Shown here: positions 60,161 to 64,000 of the stretch, piece after piece
Layout of the letters: every line of letters begins with the position of its first letter
How positions within the stretch are numbered: the stretch's first letter is position 1
Made by a program: the position numbers and the translations under genes
The notes under the pieces: model-generated
Databases searched by the model: none
Seen by the model: the letters and a program-made list of their open reading frames with translations, nothing else
Told to the model about the DNA's origin: nothing
Assembly (NCBI GenBank): GCA_963576475.1
Contig: OY754969.1
Coordinates: 24,054,286 to 24,118,285 of the forward strand
DNA: 64,000 nt
Source: Molanna angustata
Lineage: Eukaryota > Arthropoda > Insecta > Trichoptera > Molannidae
Direction: 5' to 3'

Positions 60161-60545
60161 ACAAGTCGTTCTACGGTTGTCAGAATATTTACGTATGGTT
60201 TGAACATAAATTGGCACTAATAAGTGACAAACAAGTCATTCTACAGTAGTAAGACTATTTACTTAAGTATGAACATAACTTGGCACAAATAAATGAGAAA
60301 CAAGTCATTCCACAGTAGTCAGACTATGTACGTATGACATGTAACTTGTCATTAATAAGTGACAGACAATTCATTCTACAGTAGTCAGACTAGGTATGTA
60401 TGTAAAATGTCACAAATAAGAAACAAACAAGTCATTCCACAATTGTCAGACTATTTACGTATATATGAACATAATTTGTCGCAAACAAGTGACAGACAAG
60501 TCATTCTACAGTAGTCGGACTATGTAGGTATGTAACATGTCACCG
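60161..60545. repeat. Minisatellite, six units of about 60-70 bp
   Basis: Units start near 60161, 60231, 60300, 60367, 60427 and 60496, each with acaagtcattctacagtagt, then cagactat, a tacgtat block and aacat..ttggcacaaataag. Divergence between units is moderate, so the array is not new. Confidence 0.85.
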
Positions 60546-61076
60546 AATAACATTTTATGTTTTCAATCGTCGTTTATTTTAGTTATTTATGTCTTGCGCC
60601 ATTCAATTATGAAAATTAGATTTACCTTATTTCGGATCAAAAGCTACGCACACGCCACCTCAGCAGGACGGCTGTTAATATAATTAATACACAGTAATCA
60701 AGTAATTCGATTCAAACCCCCCTCCCCCTCTTCCCACCCCACCACCACTTCCACTACACACTTCACCCCTCCTCCCCCAAAACCATGCCAGTCTTGTTTG
60801 AACAAACTATTCGCAACACCTGATTCAAACCTGCCGACCCTAGATACGGGGATATAATTCACACGTATCGCTATTACACGTGAGTTTTTTTCTTTTTAAG
60901 GCCTTTGTATACCTTGGGCATACGGATGTAAACAAATATGCCCACAAAATTACCTTCTAATATATGAAACCCTTAAAAATATTGTAGGTACATCACAACA
61001 TTTGTAATATACAATATTCGTGGAGAAAGGGTATAAAAAAGTAAATTATAGCACATCATCATCATCATCATTGGCG
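60546..61076. other. Unassigned DNA with a C-rich patch
   Basis: 60715-60785 is an unusual C-rich, G-poor stretch (ccccctccccctcttccca). No gene was recognised. Confidence 0.45.
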
Positions 61077-61510
61077 CTACAGCCCTGTGTGGGCCCTGGC
61101 CTCCTCCAGAATCCTTCTCCAGCCGTCCCTGTCCTCCACCGCTCTCCTCTAGTTTGCTATTCCCATCGCTCTTATGTCGTCTTCTATATCGTCCAGCCAT
61201 CTGAGCTTGGGCCTGCCTCTTCTTCTTCTGCCCTCTGGAATGGTATAAAGAACCTTTTTGGGGACACGATCATCATTCATCCGGCTGACATGTCCCAACC
61301 ACTGCAGTCTACGTACTTTTATGACTTGTATAATGTTGTGTTCGTCATATAATGCCTGCAGTTCATGATTATATCGCATCCTCCAAAGTCCATTATCATT
61401 TACTGGGCCAAAAATCTTTCTCAGGATTTTCCTTTCAAATATCAAGAGGCTGTTTTTGTCTCTTTTTGTTAGCATTCAGCTCCATACACTACGACAGGTC
61501 TGAGTAAAGT
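61077..61510 (-). pseudogene. RTE-like LINE C-terminus (family D), best copy
   Basis: On the minus strand: RPVVVYGAEC, then a 2-base loss near 61474, then LTKRDKNSLLIFERKILRKI, NDNGLWRMRYNHELQALY, QVIKVRRLQWLGHVSRMNDD, GRRRRGRPKLRWLDDIEDD, a stop at 61149-61151 (TAG for the usual Trp), and RRAVEDRDGWRRILEEARAH with GL before the final stop at 61077-61079. The tail is (GAT)n. These are the connection and tail blocks of an RTE-type polyprotein. Only one frameshift and one nonsense change are seen, so it is fairly young. The catalytic domains are absent. Confidence 0.9.
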
Positions 61511-63850
61511 TTTTTAAATATGGATTTTGAAATTATAGCACATAACTTGGAAAAATAAATTCCGATGAAAAATAAATAAAGATGGTCATTGGTTTACGTT
61601 TAAAACAAAGGTAAAAAAATTGAAAAAAAAAATATTTATTTCCATTATTTACACATAAATATAACAATTACAAAAAAAATACTGTATTTTAAAAAGACTT
61701 ATTATAAACATACTATGTAAAATTTTACCTATTTGGAAATTTACTGCCTAACTAGACAAGTCTGTTCTGAGGCAGTACATTTTCAATTTGGCCTAAGGTT
61801 ACATGTTTTTTAATGCAAAATAACTAAACAGAAAAGAAAAATAATCAGAATAATATAACGTGATCTTTCAGTTATTTTCTCCCATATAACTGTAGTGGAA
61901 ATGATGGATGGCACCAAGCAATGGTACAGTTTCTCAGGTTATGAAAGCACAGAGCAGTGAACTATGTAAGGATATTTAACAGGACATGAGCAGATTGTAT
62001 TCTGCCATTTCTTTTCAGCCAGTCAATTACCAGTTTTTTGAAGTTTGTTTCGTCGCGTGAGATATTGTGTTCTAAGTCAGGTAATATTTTATTGTAAATC
62101 AATTATTTAAATTAAACACAAAATATATTATTAAGTAAAGTCATTTATTGTTAAGTCTAGGAACAAGAAGGGGGTAATGTCGCTGGGCAAAAGTCGTACT
62201 TATTAGTTGGGGTCTTATTTGTTGTCTATTTCGGGTACTGTTGGAGAATACGCAGTCAGGTAATAATTCCGTCATGTGTTTATGAATGTAGGTCAGTATA
62301 GTTTTCATGTATAACTGTCTAATACCTAAAAAAAAAACACTGTTTTTGTAAATTTGGTCAGTGGAGTATCTTTTAGGTTTTTTATAATAAGTTAATTTAT
62401 AATAAGTTTTGGCATTTGAAGTTGTGAAAAAACTGTGAACGAAATCCGTTGTACGGTTTTTACTCGTTCATCTGATATGTTAAAATGTTGGTATTGTCCC
62501 TTTATTTTCGGATGGGTTCTGACTCCTGCTACACAACATAAAACATAAACAATACATTGTAAAGCAAAGCATTGAAAAGCTTTTAACCGAATGTACACAC
62601 ACCTTGTATTTAAACTATGATATTTTTGATTGTGTCAGCGATCATACGTATAATTTATTAAAATCATATTACACAACACGAGCACTAAGCTGGGTGGGCA
62701 GTAAAATAGGCTCTATCAACAAAACCTATTATCTTATCAATTTAGGCTAAACAAAAACAACATCGATTTGATCCTATACACACTCTCATATTTTATGCTT
62801 CAAATATAATTTTTATTCATAAGGACGACTAATTTCACAGAGGATCTAAAATATTGCCTATATAAATTTGTCAAACATTTTTTTAATATCATTATATCAA
62901 CCAATGAGGAAATAAATAACTTAATAATTTTTTTTTTCATAAACATCACATTTGTTATTCGATAATTATTTTTTATTTCAATTCAAAACACCTAACCCCC
63001 ACTATTTACTCTGAAAGAAATTTAATTCAGTAAATGATTGACCATTGCTCAAATGATAATGTTCGAGCAGTGATCAGTCAAACGTTTCTTTATGAATGTG
63101 AGATGATTATTGATTTATATTTCAATCGAAAAATATTGATGGATGTTAACATCAACAGTATGAATAATGGTTGTTATTATGAAAGAAGCACACCGTATTA
63201 TATGTTAATATACAATAATCTAGGATGAAATATCAATGAAAAATGCTTATGAAATAATATTAACATTTTTTTTTCTAAATACAATGTACCGAGCCAAATC
63301 GTGTTCGTTCTTGTGGATCGCCATATATGATTGATTGTCATAGCGCCCTTTTTCTACAAAAATGATACTGGGAGGGAGGAGCAAGGAATAAAGGGGCATT
63401 ATCTGTAATTTCCTTCACTAATATCCCAACTCTGGTCCATTCCGGAAAATCTTAGTTCAACCTCAATACTGTAACTGGATAAACTTTCAATGTTGCCATT
63501 TTTTTCTTAAAATCACATTTTTGTGTCGTTCGAATTGAAAACGTAAATAAATTGTATAGTTCAAACTAAGAAATAATTATACATATTTACAATAAGAACT
63601 ATTTTAATAAAAATTCTTCTTCTCCTGAGATCCAAACTTCGAACGCCCGCACAAAAGTCTAGCTTTAGCTCGCAAAAGACTTCAGAGTCAAAGAACATCG
63701 ATAAAACTATATCTACCGCGATGACAATGAACATACTCTCCTCTATAATATCACTTGCTACATGTCGATGGAAGAAATGCTCTCCCGAAACTATTTTTAA
63801 ATAGATCGTTTAGTGATATAAAGCAAAAAAATACAACGAACAGGCCCCCT
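61511..63850. other. AT-rich DNA without a recognised gene
   Basis: Short frames only (for example 62392-62598 minus and 63034-63228 plus), no domain recognised, and no repeat I can classify. Confidence 0.45.
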
Positions 63851-64000
63851 AGACAACATGTCCTTTAGCTTTAGAAAAGAAACAAGAAAATATAACACAA
63901 TGTGTGGAAGTAACAGTTATCACGTGAATGCAACTGTCACTTCCATATATTGAGTTATCTTTTCTGGTTTCATTTCTTGAGTTAAATGACACGTTGTCTA
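63851..64000. mobile_element. Foldback MITE at the window edge
   Basis: The left arm tagacaacatgtcctttag and the right arm ttaaatgacacgttgtcta are inverses with mismatches. The middle pairs aatgtgtggaagtaacagtt with aactgtcacttccatat. The whole 150 bp is an imperfect palindrome of the same family as 30747-30860. The right border coincides with the window end, so its flank cannot be checked. Confidence 0.7.

Noticed and set aside
60161..60545. CRISPR-like array of regularly spaced repeats
   Set aside because: The whole unit repeats with no variable spacers, and the organism is a eukaryote; it is a minisatellite.

Overview
The window looks like intergenic or intronic DNA from an insect, most likely a moth or butterfly (Lepidoptera). 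The evidence is indirect: strong AT richness; countless GTAGGTA/TACCTAC runs; many short LINE stubs ending in the GRP..RW.DDI..W...DR..W...EA tail; Helitron ends of the type common in moths; and LINE/SINE 3' ends with a ggcggacttattg-like motif. Another arthropod order cannot be excluded without a database search. I find no convincing single-copy host gene. Every recognisable coding stretch belongs to a mobile element, and nearly all are 5'-truncated, frameshifted or interrupted by stops.

Layout. 0-9.4 kb: RTE-like stub, a LINE tail with a long (TAAA)n run, a Helentron-like element (copy A), an R1-like 3' UTR joined to another RTE stub, and more LINE stubs. 9.4-17 kb: Helentron copies B and C, CR1/Jockey-type 3' ends, and a mariner deletion derivative. 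17-24 kb: short retroposon with target-site duplication (TSD), RTE stubs, a motif-rich foldback-like element, a Helitron carrying a nested SINE, an R1-clade 3' end, and a complete SINE with perfect TSDs. 24-29 kb: mostly unassigned AT-rich DNA with one CpG-dense patch and unclassified repeat G. 29-38 kb: Helentron copy D, MITEs, tRNA-derived SINEs, a 435-bp tandem duplication, and RTE stubs. 38-41 kb: the longest LINE remnant (about 270 codons, one frameshift) and a 397-bp perfect (AT)n tract. 41-46 kb: a palindromic MITE and a Penelope-like element with two inverted arms. 46-54 kb: repeat R with an RTE stub nested in it, an I-clade LINE end, and head-to-head RTE stubs. 54-64 kb: Helentron fragment E, mariner-type MITE, a perfect 105-bp inverted repeat, a second Helitron, a minisatellite, an RTE stub and a foldback MITE at the window edge.

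The most interesting signals are structural. (1) A Helentron-type family: five copies, sub-terminal inverted repeats, an internal microsatellite, a 3' hairpin plus CTAG; four of them have both ends and sit between T and T. (2) A Penelope-like element: inverted 3' arms, a hammerhead-ribozyme-like motif in each arm, and YVDE in place of the usual YVDD. (3) Two unrelated retroposon families that share the same last 30 or so bases, with a small hairpin, suggesting a LINE-SINE partnership. (4) An 800-bp element with imperfect terminal inverted repeats and five copies of one internal motif.

These elements do not form a pathway. What connects them is parasitism (SINEs borrowing LINE tails, non-autonomous Helitrons and MITEs borrowing helicase or transposase) and nesting, which gives a relative order of insertion.
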